64,000 nucleotides of DNA from Cyclobacteriaceae bacterium (GCA_030584025.1 CP129487.1:2232001-2296000), one strand, 5' to 3'. Counted from the stretch's first letter, positions 35,681 through 44,198 are shown. Notes: generated from the sequence alone by a model not told the origin. A program made the numbers and translations.

Positions 35681-37168
35681 CTATTTAAAAATATATCGGA
35701 ACCGCAACGCCACATCGTAGGTGATGGGTGATGCTTCAGCTGATACTTCTGCCTTATACATGGAATTCAGCGCATAACGAAACCCCGGGTTAACGGCAAT
35801 CCTATACCGGTCGGAGAAACGGTAGCTGAATTCTGTGCCAACCAACCCGCTAAACAACACGGGGCGGTAAGGTGAATCTTCACCCGACCCTTGCGAAACC
35901 TTGGAGACATTGTCGCTGTCGGGTGTCAGGGTGTTTACAATAAAAATGTCAGTAGCCACACCCCCGTTAACCTGTATGGCAAATTTCCGGTCGACCAATA
36001 CATAACCAAGCTGTGTTGGCACGCTGATGTATTGCAAATTACTGTTTACGCTATACGGGCTGGTGGTAATGGCATAGTTGGCAGGCCCGTTAGCAAAATC
36101 ATTCAATGAAGCTTTTAATGAAGCCGATTCCATCGAAGCAATGTTGGACATGTAAGAAGCGTTTTGTGTCAGGTAGCTGATACCGCCTTGCAACACCAAC
36201 CGATTGGTGATTTTACCGCCCACCTGCACCCCAAACGAAAAACTGCTTCCTGTAGAAGGGTTGCTGTCCATGCTGCTCGTTGAACCGCCTAAACTATTCG
36301 ATTGAATCATGGTACCGTTGCCGGAATTTGGATTGAATGTTCCCGCACCAAACGCCACGGAGGTCCATAACTCTTCTTGTCTGGATTTCTTTTTGTCTTC
36401 CTCCGCATACTTTTTCTCCTCATCTTTTAATTTGGCCAACAATACCATACCTGGATCAGCGGTTGATTCACTTTCCTTTTTGGCAATGACCAACTCCGGA
36501 TTATTTACTACGATGAGTGGTGGTAATTTTCTGCTATTCAGAATTTTATCGTTATTCTGAGCGACTAATACTTCGGACGATTTTTTGATCTCTTCATCAC
36601 GCTTATTTTCATAGGCATCATTTTCGGCCAACAGTTTCTCGTCAAGGGCACTTGAATTATTCTGACTACTTCCGGAAATATCAATTTGCTGATCGGTTTT
36701 AATGTTAGTTTTTATGTTAGTGCCCGACTTTTGAACTCCGGTTACTTCTGTTTGATTATTTGTTGCTTCCAGCATCTGATTACTTGACAGCGATGCATCA
36801 GGTGTTGAGGAGTTGGAAGCGACTGAAGAGGTGGCCGGTGTTTCTGATGGTACGCCATCCGTATTGGCCGCACCGGGATTTTCGTTCGAACCCGGAACAA
36901 TATCCTGCTCTTGTTGGACAGACTCGTTTTGAGCGATCTCGTTGTTGCGCTCGGGCGCTACCTGCAGGTAATAAACCCCGGCTACACCCATTGCAAAGAT
37001 CAGTGATGCGGCCGCAAGCATCTGGTAAAACAACATGCGTTTCTTCATCTTGCCCCCGGCAGCACGCTCAAGGTCAAGTTCAACGTTCGTCCAAACGGCA
37101 TCAGACGGACTTACCTCCGCCCCCTCAAAGGCATCGCTCCACTTCTTCTCAAAATCTCCCTTCTCCAT
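35681..37168 (-). CDS. Anti-sigma-like membrane protein with C-terminal outer-membrane barrel domain, 495 aa
   Basis: Three parts are readable. A cytoplasmic N-terminus (about 1-43) with FEKKWSDAFEGAEVSPSDAVW resembles short anti-sigma domains. One membrane helix (about 45-66) follows, then a long low-complexity, Asn/Ser/Gln-rich spacer (about 70-260). Residues about 270-495 form an OMP_b-brl_2-like barrel (LWTSVAFGAGTFNPNSG, GGKITNRLVLQGGISYLTQ, YRPVLFSGLVGTEFSYRFSD). The ORF overlaps the ECF sigma gene by 20 nt, supporting an anti-sigma role. The protein could bridge both membranes (inference). Confidence 0.82.
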   Translation of the reverse strand: MEKGDFEKKWSDAFEGAEVSPSDAVWTNVELDLERAAGGKMKKRMLFYQMLAAASLIFAMGVAGVYYLQVAPERNNEIAQNESVQQEQDIVPGSNENPGAANTDGVPSETPATSSVASNSSTPDASLSSNQMLEATNNQTEVTGVQKSGTNIKTNIKTDQQIDISGSSQNNSSALDEKLLAENDAYENKRDEEIKKSSEVLVAQNNDKILNSRKLPPLIVVNNPELVIAKKESESTADPGMVLLAKLKDEEKKYAEEDKKKSRQEELWTSVAFGAGTFNPNSGNGTMIQSNSLGGSTSSMDSNPSTGSSFSFGVQVGGKITNRLVLQGGISYLTQNASYMSNIASMESASLKASLNDFANGPANYAITTSPYSVNSNLQYISVPTQLGYVLVDRKFAIQVNGGVATDIFIVNTLTPDSDNVSKVSQGSGEDSPYRPVLFSGLVGTEFSYRFSDRYRIAVNPGFRYALNSMYKAEVSAEASPITYDVALRFRYIFK

Positions 37169-37733
37169 ATGCTTTGTACTGTTTTGATTCTGCTTTTAGT
37201 TTTTCCTGTAAGAGGGCTCTTGCACGGGCAAACTGCGACTTGGAAGTTCCTTCAGAGATTCCCAGCATCTCTGCAATTTCTTTATGGCTGTATCCTTCAA
37301 TAGCAAATAGGTTGAATACAATCTGGCAACCCTGTGGCAGGGATTGAATCATGGCGAGCAACTCGGTAAAGTGCAAGCCGGACAGACTCTCGGGTGCTTC
37401 CTGGTGATCGGTTTTTTCAATATCCACCATCGGATACAGGTAAAGCTTTTTACGATGGTGGTTGAGGGCCGTGTTCACCATAATTCTCGTCATCCACGTT
37501 TCAAGTTTAGCGTCTTGCCTAAAACCATCTAAACCCTGAAAAACCTTAACAAAGCCCTCTTGTAATATGTCTTCAGCCTCCGCTGTTGATTTCGAATACC
37601 GAAGACAAACCACCATCAGTTTCTTGCAAAAACGGTCGTACAAAGCCCGCTGAGCAGCCCTGCTCCCTTTGCGGCAACCTTCAATAAGCTCCTTTTCATT
37701 GAGCATGCTCCCGATATAACGGCCGTTTTGCAT
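37149..37733 (-). CDS. ECF-type RNA polymerase sigma factor, 194 aa
   Basis: Sigma-70 region 2 (AQRALYDRFCKKLMVVCLRY, DILQEGFVKVFQGLDGFR, LETWMTRIMVNTALNHHRK) and region 4 (LPQGCQIVFNLFAIEGYSHK, EIAEMLGISEGTSKSQFARA) are complete; no region 1 or 3. First gene of a four-gene minus-strand operon with the anti-sigma/barrel, LVIVD and small barrel genes. ATG 37733 is the longest start; ATG 37706 (MLNEKELIEG) fits many relatives equally well. Confidence 0.93.
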   Translation of the reverse strand: MQNGRYIGSMLNEKELIEGCRKGSRAAQRALYDRFCKKLMVVCLRYSKSTAEAEDILQEGFVKVFQGLDGFRQDAKLETWMTRIMVNTALNHHRKKLYLYPMVDIEKTDHQEAPESLSGLHFTELLAMIQSLPQGCQIVFNLFAIEGYSHKEIAEMLGISEGTSKSQFARARALLQEKLKAESKQYKAYGEGRF

Positions 37734-37799
37734 GATTAGACACCCACTCGCAGTAAAAAGTTGGAGGGGGTAAAGATTATTATTTTAGTTTTAAAGCAA

Positions 37800-39077
37800 A
37801 TGAAGAAATACGCTTTTATCCTGCTCCTGTTTAGTGCTTGTACCCCAATTCCTTATGGCAGTACAGGCTCAAACACAACCAAAAACCTGCTTTTAACCGA
37901 TTACGTGTACGAGGCAAACATTAAAACGGTTCGGCTTTTCCGGGCAGAAAATGATCCTTTTAGCCAACAATTTCCGGCTGTGGCCCGAATCGGGCAAACC
38001 AACCTCATTTTGGAGTTTGACGACCTGCATACGGAACGGGATAATTACTACTTCCGGATTATTCACTGCAACCAAAACTGGACGAAGTCATCGCTGATGG
38101 ATCTGGACTTTTTAACCGACTACAACGAATTCCCCATCAATAATTTTGAATTTTCATTGGATACGTGGATACCCTATGTGCACTACTGGGCACAAATGCC
38201 ATTAGTAAAACTTCCGGGCAATTATGTGGTGGTCGTGTATCGTGGTTCTGATAAAGAAGACATTATCCTAAGCAAGCGCTTTATGGTCTACGATCCGCGT
38301 GTGGTGTTTCTTCGTGATGGAGGAATCATGAGTTCAGGTGTTTCAGCGGTGCGTAATCAGCAAATCAATTTTACGTTGAACTATAAGAATATTGAACTTA
38401 TCAATCCCATAGAAACGGTTAATGTTACCGTTCGACAAAATCAACGGTGGGATAACCTGGTACAGGAAGTTAAGCCAGCCTTTGTACGGGAGAATGTGCA
38501 GGAACTGGAGTACCGGTTCTTCGATGAGAAAAATATGTTTAAAGGTGGCAATGAATTTCGCTTTTTCGATTTACGATCACTCATTTATCCAGGAAGAAAC
38601 GTGGCGTATATGGACAAGAACCGATCACCTTGGGTGGCTTACATTGAAAAAGATAAGAATCGTTCCGATGAAGCTTACTCGCAATACCCGGATTACAATG
38701 GAAATTATTTAATCGATAACTACGACTACCGGAGAGTGAATGCAGCGAATTATGTAAACGTAGCCTTTACCCTTTCTTCTCCCCCGGTTGATGGGGAGGT
38801 GTTTGTTACCGGTGCCTTTACGCAATGGAATCAAGGCCGCGAAAATAAAATGCAATACGACTCGGCTAAACGCGAGTACACTACATCTGCCCTATTGAAA
38901 CAAGGCTGGTACGATTACCAGTACGTAGTCAAATCAAAAACATTACCCCCCTGGCATTTTGAAGGAACGCATTTCCAAACCGAAAATTTATACGAGGTAT
39001 TTGTTTACTACCGGTCGTTTCAACCTTTGGCAGATCTGTTGATCGGGTACCAGGTGTTTAGTGAGAATGGGAGGTGA
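37800..39077 (+). CDS. DUF5103 / type 9 secretion plug-like lipoprotein, 425 aa
   Basis: Short lipoprotein signal (AFILLLFSAC, Cys at residue 14). The body matches the DUF5103 architecture: an Ig-like N-terminal domain (IGQTNLILEFDDLHTERDNY, YFRIIHCNQNW), and a C-terminal domain with YPGRNVAYMDKNRSPWVAY, VFVTGAFTQWNQGRENKMQY and LLKQGWYDYQYVV. Members of this family are reported to plug the SprA translocon of the type IX system; I rely on memory for that link. ATG 37800 is chosen because the 13 extra upstream codons destroy the signal peptide. Confidence 0.85.
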   Translation: MKKYAFILLLFSACTPIPYGSTGSNTTKNLLLTDYVYEANIKTVRLFRAENDPFSQQFPAVARIGQTNLILEFDDLHTERDNYYFRIIHCNQNWTKSSLMDLDFLTDYNEFPINNFEFSLDTWIPYVHYWAQMPLVKLPGNYVVVVYRGSDKEDIILSKRFMVYDPRVVFLRDGGIMSSGVSAVRNQQINFTLNYKNIELINPIETVNVTVRQNQRWDNLVQEVKPAFVRENVQELEYRFFDEKNMFKGGNEFRFFDLRSLIYPGRNVAYMDKNRSPWVAYIEKDKNRSDEAYSQYPDYNGNYLIDNYDYRRVNAANYVNVAFTLSSPPVDGEVFVTGAFTQWNQGRENKMQYDSAKREYTTSALLKQGWYDYQYVVKSKTLPPWHFEGTHFQTENLYEVFVYYRSFQPLADLLIGYQVFSENGR

Positions 39078-39391
39078 GGTATTTTTTTTAATAACCCGTT
39101 GATCAACGGTCGAATATTCCGCGCCATGCGCGGGCTGCATTTCAATCACTCCTTAATCTTTGGCGCGGTGTAAATTAAAATCAATTACCCCGACCTCACG
39201 GTCGTGGCTATCGAGATGTCGCCCTTACAGGGCTCATGACATTAAAAACAGAATTGACAACAACAAAGCTCCGTAGGAGCGGCATTTCATTAGAACAACA
39301 AAATAAATTGTATTTGTGTCGACTACGACCTACCCATGAAATGCACAATTGCTTGCGACACATACGCACGCCCACGGAACAAGGTGATTAA
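39078..39391. other. 314-bp spacer dominated by dispersed repeat copy 1
   Basis: No gene. It begins with a 14-bp palindrome CCGTTGATCAACGG (39096-39109), followed by the repeat at 39117-39375. Little else is recognisable before the stop of the 39392 gene. Confidence 0.6.
39117..39375. repeat. Dispersed non-coding repeat, copy 1
   Basis: Shares the block order of copy 2 at 44473-44747. The best block is a 48-nt identical stretch (39188-39235 here, 44545-44592 there). A second shared block reads CGACCTACCCATGAAATGC. Three small hairpins are present: CGACC/GGTCG (39191-39204), GCCCT/AGGGC (39221-39233) and GCTCC/GGAGC (39268-39280). Stops in several frames argue against a coding function. REP-like elements tied to Y1 transposases are one possible origin. 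Confidence 0.8.
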
Positions 39392-40900
39392 TCACTTTTT
39401 AAAATAATACAAATCAAATCCCGCCTTTTTGAAGGATGGAATTACTACGATTTCACTTTCAGGAAAAAGAAACTGTTCAAACGACACTTGCTTCTCCAGT
39501 TTCTCTTTAGCCTTTTTCTCCATGAAGGCGTATGACTTCCCCACTCTTACGGTTCTAAAGGGGGAAATGCCCGGAACATCTTCATGAATTTTGGGCTTAC
39601 CGGTCAAAACACCTGCATCATCAATCGTGTAGGTTACATTGGTCGACTTTAAGCCAATAACCAATTCATGCTTATCCTCACCCGGGCGAAAGGCAATGTC
39701 CCGATCGTATGGCAATGCGTGTACCCTGAAAAATTTATCATCGGTGAGTTCTGTGCGTTCCGATTCCTGCAATTGCCAAACGGGGTTTCCGTTCAGGTCA
39801 AACTTGTGTATGTAGAAGCCTTCGTATTCGGATGCTACATTTTTAAAAGGCTTGGGCCCTAATAAACCAAAGGCGTAAAAGCTTTTTGTTTTTTCATCAA
39901 GCAACAGATTTGCAAATGCCACATCGGTTAGGTTATTACGGGTTGTAGTAGAAGTCATACCGCCTGCTCCGCCAGGCCCGGCACCCGGAGTGGTTGATGT
40001 AACGGATGCAAATGTTCTGTCATAGTTAACAATGTCTTCAAATGACGCTGATTGCGGCCAGTACACATAACTCATCCGTGTGAACTTGTTCTTCAGGGTA
40101 ATACCAAACTTCATGGTGCGTTTTATTTCGCCCTCGGCATTAAAGGTTACTACCTGAAAATCGTTTTTGCCAAAATCAGGGTACGTGGTTTTGGAAGCCA
40201 GGTAATGCTCCTCCCGTACGCTGCCCATGTAAAACCAGAAGGAGGTATTTTCATCCGCCAAAACAGCGGGCACATTAAGGGTAATGGTTTTGGATGAAAA
40301 ATCAGTATGACTGAAACGTGTCAACAACAATTTTTCCTCTGCTTTCTTTTTAGGATGCCTTTCATCGCCATTTTGGGATGTGAGGTAATACAGGTATTGA
40401 TCATCACAAAAGATTGATAGCAATGACTTACCAAGTTGTTGTGGTTTATCAGACTTAAATTTTCGGACAGTACCCTTCAGATCAATCTGGGTAATTTGAG
40501 GTTCATATTTGCCAAATCCACTAAGCGTACCCATTTCCAAGGTATAGATATACTCGCCATTTGGTGTAGCCATCAATTTGTCTATATCAAGCTTATCGTA
40601 AAGTGGTTTTATTTCGATTGACCATACTTGTTCCCCGCTTTGATTATACCGGATAAGTTTCTTTGGTTGCTTGCCAACAACCCTTGGCCTATCGGTTTTA
40701 AGCACAAAACCTGATGTAAAGTGAAGGGTTTCAACCACTTCCTCGTAAGGCTTCAGGTCAACCCGGGTGTGTTTGTCCTGTGCGTTTAGGGATGGTGCGA
40801 TAAATACAAATAACATGAGGTGTATTAACGCATGCTTTATAAACCACATAGGCACATAGCGTACATAGTTGATCATGTCTATTCTTCTGAACATCGTCAT
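39392..40900 (-). CDS. Secreted protein of unknown function, 502 aa
   Basis: Not recognised. Contains an export signal starting at one of three in-frame Met codons; the hydrophobic core (HALIHLMLFVFIAPSLNAQ) begins near residue 22 from ATG 40900, and ATG 40849 would give a more normal signal peptide. The long mature part alternates beta-strands (WSIEIKPLYDKLDIDKLMA, PNGEYIYTLEMGTL, FDLNGNPVWQLQ) like a propeller, with a Gly-rich loop PGAGPGGAGG. Nine nt separate it from the upstream lipoprotein gene, and AAGAGACGA precedes ATG 40900. Confidence 0.65.
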   Translation of the reverse strand: MTMFRRIDMINYVRYVPMWFIKHALIHLMLFVFIAPSLNAQDKHTRVDLKPYEEVVETLHFTSGFVLKTDRPRVVGKQPKKLIRYNQSGEQVWSIEIKPLYDKLDIDKLMATPNGEYIYTLEMGTLSGFGKYEPQITQIDLKGTVRKFKSDKPQQLGKSLLSIFCDDQYLYYLTSQNGDERHPKKKAEEKLLLTRFSHTDFSSKTITLNVPAVLADENTSFWFYMGSVREEHYLASKTTYPDFGKNDFQVVTFNAEGEIKRTMKFGITLKNKFTRMSYVYWPQSASFEDIVNYDRTFASVTSTTPGAGPGGAGGMTSTTTRNNLTDVAFANLLLDEKTKSFYAFGLLGPKPFKNVASEYEGFYIHKFDLNGNPVWQLQESERTELTDDKFFRVHALPYDRDIAFRPGEDKHELVIGLKSTNVTYTIDDAGVLTGKPKIHEDVPGISPFRTVRVGKSYAFMEKKAKEKLEKQVSFEQFLFPESEIVVIPSFKKAGFDLYYFKK

Positions 40901-40909
40901 TCGTCTCTT

Positions 40910-41794
40910 TTATAATTTTCGCTTTAGCCGCACGCTGTCGGCATAATTATTTTCCTGAAAGGTGAATGGAAAACTGGCGTGAATTTCCGCATCGGTAATG
41001 GTAAACACCGAACCGTGTAACAGGTTATGGCCGAATGCATCCATTACAATTTCATTTACGTTTTCGGGATTGTAGTAATACCAACGCCCTACATTTATCC
41101 ATGCCTGTAATTCCACCTCACCGCTGTTGCCATTATTAAGCGGGATGAACTCAACTGTTTTGAACGCTGCCCCTAAAATACTGTCGGCATCAAGGGTAAT
41201 ATTAAATAACCCTTTCTCAACAATGCCTAAAGCGGGAATTGATTTGTACCGGTAACCTTCATACACGCGCACCTGCGAGGCAGAAGATTCTTTTAACACC
41301 ACCACCTGTACGTTGGTATGTCCCTCCAACTCAAGCGTGGCAGTTGGATTGCTCCCATCGGCTTCAACTGAAAACCAGAGTTTGGCGTAATTGAAGTGAT
41401 CAGTAAATAAGGCGTTGGTGATGGCTCCGCTTAAATCAGCTGCGGAAATATCCGTGCTTCGCAGTACGTAGTTCATACCATCTACGGTGAGGTAGCCAAC
41501 AATCATATCCAACTGAACAATGAGTTTGAAGGTACCGGTTGAGCCTACGAAGGTTCCTTTGTAAACCCCCGTGGCTTTGTTGTCATCTGCAGGTTTGGCT
41601 GAGGCCTGGTCTTCAATTTCAATTACCGGCTCGGGCTCGGGTTGCACTTTTTCGGTGTTGCAACTAAAAAGGAATACCGACAATACTAAAACCAAGCAGG
41701 CAGATTTCGCTCCATCACTCACCCTACCCGTCCGCCTGCCTACCGCAGGCAGGCTCGCATGACGATTTTGATATTGAATTGAACTACTCATCAT
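40910..41794 (-). CDS. Lipoprotein of unknown function with palindrome-derived N-terminal insert, 294 aa
   Basis: The start ATG (41794 or 41791) overlaps the stop of the upstream fibronectin-type gene (ATGATGAGTAG), so translation is coupled; a longer reading from 41857 is rejected. The lipobox is LVLVLSVFLFSC near residue 45, unusually far from the start because residues about 14-24 (ASLPAVGRRTG) are encoded by a GCCTGCCT/AGGCAGGC palindrome at 41734-41754. The mature protein has a Pro/Glu spacer and beta-rich segments (GTFKLIVQLDMIVGYLTVDG). No family recognised. Confidence 0.65.
   Translation of the reverse strand: MMSSSIQYQNRHASLPAVGRRTGRVSDGAKSACLVLVLSVFLFSCNTEKVQPEPEPVIEIEDQASAKPADDNKATGVYKGTFVGSTGTFKLIVQLDMIVGYLTVDGMNYVLRSTDISAADLSGAITNALFTDHFNYAKLWFSVEADGSNPTATLELEGHTNVQVVVLKESSASQVRVYEGYRYKSIPALGIVEKGLFNITLDADSILGAAFKTVEFIPLNNGNSGEVELQAWINVGRWYYYNPENVNEIVMDAFGHNLLHGSVFTITDAEIHASFPFTFQENNYADSVRLKRKL
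41734..41754. repeat. GCCTGCC palindrome inside a lipoprotein gene
   Basis: GCCTGCCT (41734-41741) and AGGCAGGC (41747-41754) flank ACCGC. The same CTGCC/GGCAG core is found inside the loops of the palindromes at 42505 and 42636. Here it is in frame within the lipoprotein signal n-region. Confidence 0.8.
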
Positions 41795-42449
41795 AAAAAA
41801 TAAGGTTTTCAGTAATGGCAGAGGCATACGCGCGGCAATAGGTATCACCCACATCAACCCAGGTAAAGGAAAAGTTGCCGGTGCCTGACTGTATGTTCAT
41901 TACATTGGTATCGCCCTGCCATTGCCAGGTTCCATTGGTAAATTCTGATCCAAACAGGAAAGCATTATAGTTACCGTTACTGTTGAAGTACAGGTCAAAT
42001 AAAATAATGCTGCCCACATCCGACTTTACTTCGTCTCCCAACCACAGGGTGTTGTACAACAGTGTTTTGTTGATGGGCCGTACCGGAGCAATGCGCGAGT
42101 TGGCTGTTTCGCCCAGGCTATTGCCGGCCCGCACGCGGTAGAAATACTTTTTATCTGCGTTGAGCCCGGTAACATCATGCGAAGTACCGGTTACCTGTTT
42201 GGCGGCATAGCCCGCTAACGGCACAGTAAACTCTACGTTTTCACTTACCTCCAGCACGTAAAACTTTGCACCGGTTACAGCTTGCCAGTTGGCGGTAAAG
42301 GAGGTGCCGGTTACGGCAGTAGCTGAGGCAATCTCGGGTGCTTCCGTGAGTTCAACATCGGGGTCGCCCTCTTCCGAGCAGGAGATGGTTAGTGTAATGG
42401 CACTAACCAACAACAAACTGCAAACAATTCTTAATTTATCTTTTATCAT
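41784..42449 (-). CDS. Fibronectin type III-like lipoprotein, 221 aa
   Basis: Lipoprotein signal (LRIVCSLLLVSAITLTISC). A fibronectin type III domain occupies about residues 32-118, with TSFTANWQAVTGAKFYVLEV, then GTSHDVTGLNADKKYFYRVR and AGNSLGETANS. A second beta domain follows (LWLGDEVKSDVGSIILFDLY, NGNYNAFLFGSEFTNGTW). ATG 42449 is chosen because it gives MIKDKLRIV and a normal signal; 11 upstream codons are probably not translated. Coupled to the following lipoprotein gene. Confidence 0.8.
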   Translation of the reverse strand: MIKDKLRIVCSLLLVSAITLTISCSEEGDPDVELTEAPEIASATAVTGTSFTANWQAVTGAKFYVLEVSENVEFTVPLAGYAAKQVTGTSHDVTGLNADKKYFYRVRAGNSLGETANSRIAPVRPINKTLLYNTLWLGDEVKSDVGSIILFDLYFNSNGNYNAFLFGSEFTNGTWQWQGDTNVMNIQSGTGNFSFTWVDVGDTYCRAYASAITENLIFYDE

Positions 42450-42504
42450 ACACTCTAATTCGTTCCTTTCATTTATAAACATTTCTTCTTTTCGTTCTCT
42501 TTAA

Positions 42505-42553
42505 CATCAGAGTCCCCTGCCTGCGGCAGGCAAGTCTGCGAGTGACTCTGATG
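42505..42553. repeat. CATCAGAGTC palindrome with nested palindrome
   Basis: Outer arms CATCAGAGTC (42505-42514) and GACTCTGATG (42544-42553) are perfect. Inside is a second palindrome TGCCTG-CGG-CAGGCA (42518-42532). Related elements are at 42636-42704 and 44789-44818. Confidence 0.85.
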
Positions 42554-42635
42554 AGGTGTTATACACTCAATTCATCCTTTCATTTTATAAACTTTCAAAA
42601 CTTTCATTCGACTTACCTTAACACTCATTTACACC

Positions 42636-42704
42636 TTAGAGTCCTCTACCCCGCCTGCCTGACGTTAGGCAGATAGGTAAGTCTTGAGTAACTCTGATGG
42701 GGCT
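42636..42704. repeat. Second CATCAGAGTC-type repeat with nested palindrome
   Basis: Imperfect outer arms (TTAGAGTC on the left, AACTCTGATGGGG on the right) enclose CTGCCT (42655-42660), GACGTT and AGGCAG (42667-42672). Degenerate copy of the element at 42505, lying directly behind the small membrane protein gene that ends at 42705. Confidence 0.7.
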
Positions 42705-43013
42705 TTAGAGTTTTAGCAGAAGAGCTGATAATCCAATGCACGTCAAAGCAAAAATGATATTTTGATAATCCATCGATTCAATTTTGTTCTTTACAATAAC
42801 AATTATTATAGTGATGACCAAAATTAGAATACTAATGACCATTGATACTAGCTGTGAACCAACCATAATCATTACTCCTATTCCTGACTGTCCATCAAAG
42901 TGCTTCGTTGCCTCAACTGATCTCAGTTCATACTCTGACCAAATTGTAATAACAAAAGCTACTAATAAGATAATCGATAAAATTATTTTAAAAACTCTCA
43001 TGCTCAATAACAT
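42705..43013 (-). CDS. Small membrane protein, candidate immunity partner of the RHS tip, 102 aa
   Basis: Three hydrophobic segments (about 7-26, 47-75 and 85-102; for example VSMVISILILVITIIIVIV) and no recognised domain. It starts 3 nt after the RHS-tip stop on the same strand, the position where immunity genes of polymorphic toxins are found. A membrane immunity protein would fit a toxin that attacks lipid or forms pores. Assignment is by position only. MRVFK (43001) is an alternative start. Confidence 0.6.
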   Translation of the reverse strand: MLLSMRVFKIILSIILLVAFVITIWSEYELRSVEATKHFDGQSGIGVMIMVGSQLVSMVISILILVITIIIVIVKNKIESMDYQNIIFALTCIGLSALLLKL

Positions 43014-43016
43014 TAC

Positions 43017-44198
43017 TTATTCTCCTTGCTTAGTTCTTGCTCTCTCGGCTTCACGTAATATTGCAACTACTCCTTTTCTATAAATTTTCTCAGCCTCACG
43101 TTGCAGTTTATTACCTGAAACATCATTGATAAACTTTTGAGTATCCCCATCATTAAATATCGTAATGTTACTCCCTTGGTTCTGCTGATTTGATTTCCAA
43201 TTTTTCCATAATGCTAACATCCCTATGAATGTTTTTTGACCTTGCAATGCTGCAATTGTTTCACCAGACATCTTACCTGTTCTCCATGGAGTTTCTATTC
43301 CTAGTTTTTCTGCCGTTTCTCCCTTTAAAGCTCTATTTACTCGTTCTACCATTTTAATATCAGCTTGTAACGTTCTAACATCTTCAACATAACCTTGAGA
43401 TGGACCTCCAATTTTGACAGCTTCAGAATATTCAATATCATGAGCCTTAGCAATCGCGTCAGCAATATCAATAGGTTGCCAACTAAAATCATAGTCGAAT
43501 CCATTTCCTTGTTGGGTAATGGAGCCACCTCCTGAATATAGCCCATGGGTCTGAGCAGATGCAACTGCGCTATTTCTTTCCAGGTCCCACCTTTCTTTGA
43601 GTAACTCACCGCTAGCATTTATAAATTGATGTAGGACTCCTTCACCTCGTGGACCATGCCCACCTGCGTTGTATCTACCTGCAGGAGTTCCTCCATGAGC
43701 AGCCAATTCATTCTCACTCATTTTATAATACACATAGTCTTCGGTGTGGATTATAGCTCCATTTCCTGCTACAATATGTACACGTCTTACGTACTCCAAT
43801 CCATCCAAATCAATTCCGTCAATCGGTCGGTTAGAAGCAAATTGATAAGGCGTTAGCATCGGGTAACTTTTCGTGAGCGGATCCACACTTAAAAACTTAC
43901 CATAGCGCGGGTTATAAATTCTAAAGCCGTAGTCATAGCTGGTATCGCCCCAGGTGTTTTCGGTGTCTTTTTCTTTGCCGTTAAAGCCGTAGCGGTAGGC
44001 CCCGGCCCCCTCCTCACCTCCCCCGCTGTATGTGCGGCCGGGCATTTCGCTGCCAAAGGCATAGTAGTCGGTAGCGGCTACAATTTTGGCAAAGGCGCTG
44101 TCAGGCGAGATGTTGATGTTGTCGGTTACCACGCTCAGCACGTTGCCCAGGTGGTTGGTGAGTTCGTAGTGTTTAAAGTCAAGTGTTTGCATTCTCAT
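43017..44198 (-). CDS. Displaced RHS C-terminal tip with phospholipase-A2-like toxin domain, 393 aa
   Basis: Residues 1-136 are the last part of an RHS core (HYELTNHLGNVLSVVTDN, then YRYGFNGKEKD, YDYGFRIYNPRYGKFLSVDP and the terminal RPIDGIDLDGLEY). The rest, about 137-393, is a variable tip. It contains DIADAIAKAHDIEYSEA near residue 244-260 and LQADIKM near 278-283, the D-x-A-x(2)-HD-x(2)-Y ... AD pattern of PLA2-like bacterial toxins. No signal peptide and no upstream RHS repeats are present, so this is an orphan cassette rather than a complete RHS protein. The tip-coding DNA looks more AT-rich than the core part. Function is inferred from motifs. Confidence 0.8.
   Translation of the reverse strand: MRMQTLDFKHYELTNHLGNVLSVVTDNINISPDSAFAKIVAATDYYAFGSEMPGRTYSGGGEEGAGAYRYGFNGKEKDTENTWGDTSYDYGFRIYNPRYGKFLSVDPLTKSYPMLTPYQFASNRPIDGIDLDGLEYVRRVHIVAGNGAIIHTEDYVYYKMSENELAAHGGTPAGRYNAGGHGPRGEGVLHQFINASGELLKERWDLERNSAVASAQTHGLYSGGGSITQQGNGFDYDFSWQPIDIADAIAKAHDIEYSEAVKIGGPSQGYVEDVRTLQADIKMVERVNRALKGETAEKLGIETPWRTGKMSGETIAALQGQKTFIGMLALWKNWKSNQQNQGSNITIFNDGDTQKFINDVSGNKLQREAEKIYRKGVVAILREAERARTKQGE

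Noticed and set aside
41795..41857. N-terminal extension of the palindrome-containing lipoprotein
   Set aside because: ATG 41794 forms a stop-start overlap with the upstream gene; the longer start adds an unrelated hydrophobic stretch.
43017..44198. Complete RHS protein
   Set aside because: No signal peptide, YD-repeat shell or upstream RHS sequence exists; only the core end and the tip are present.
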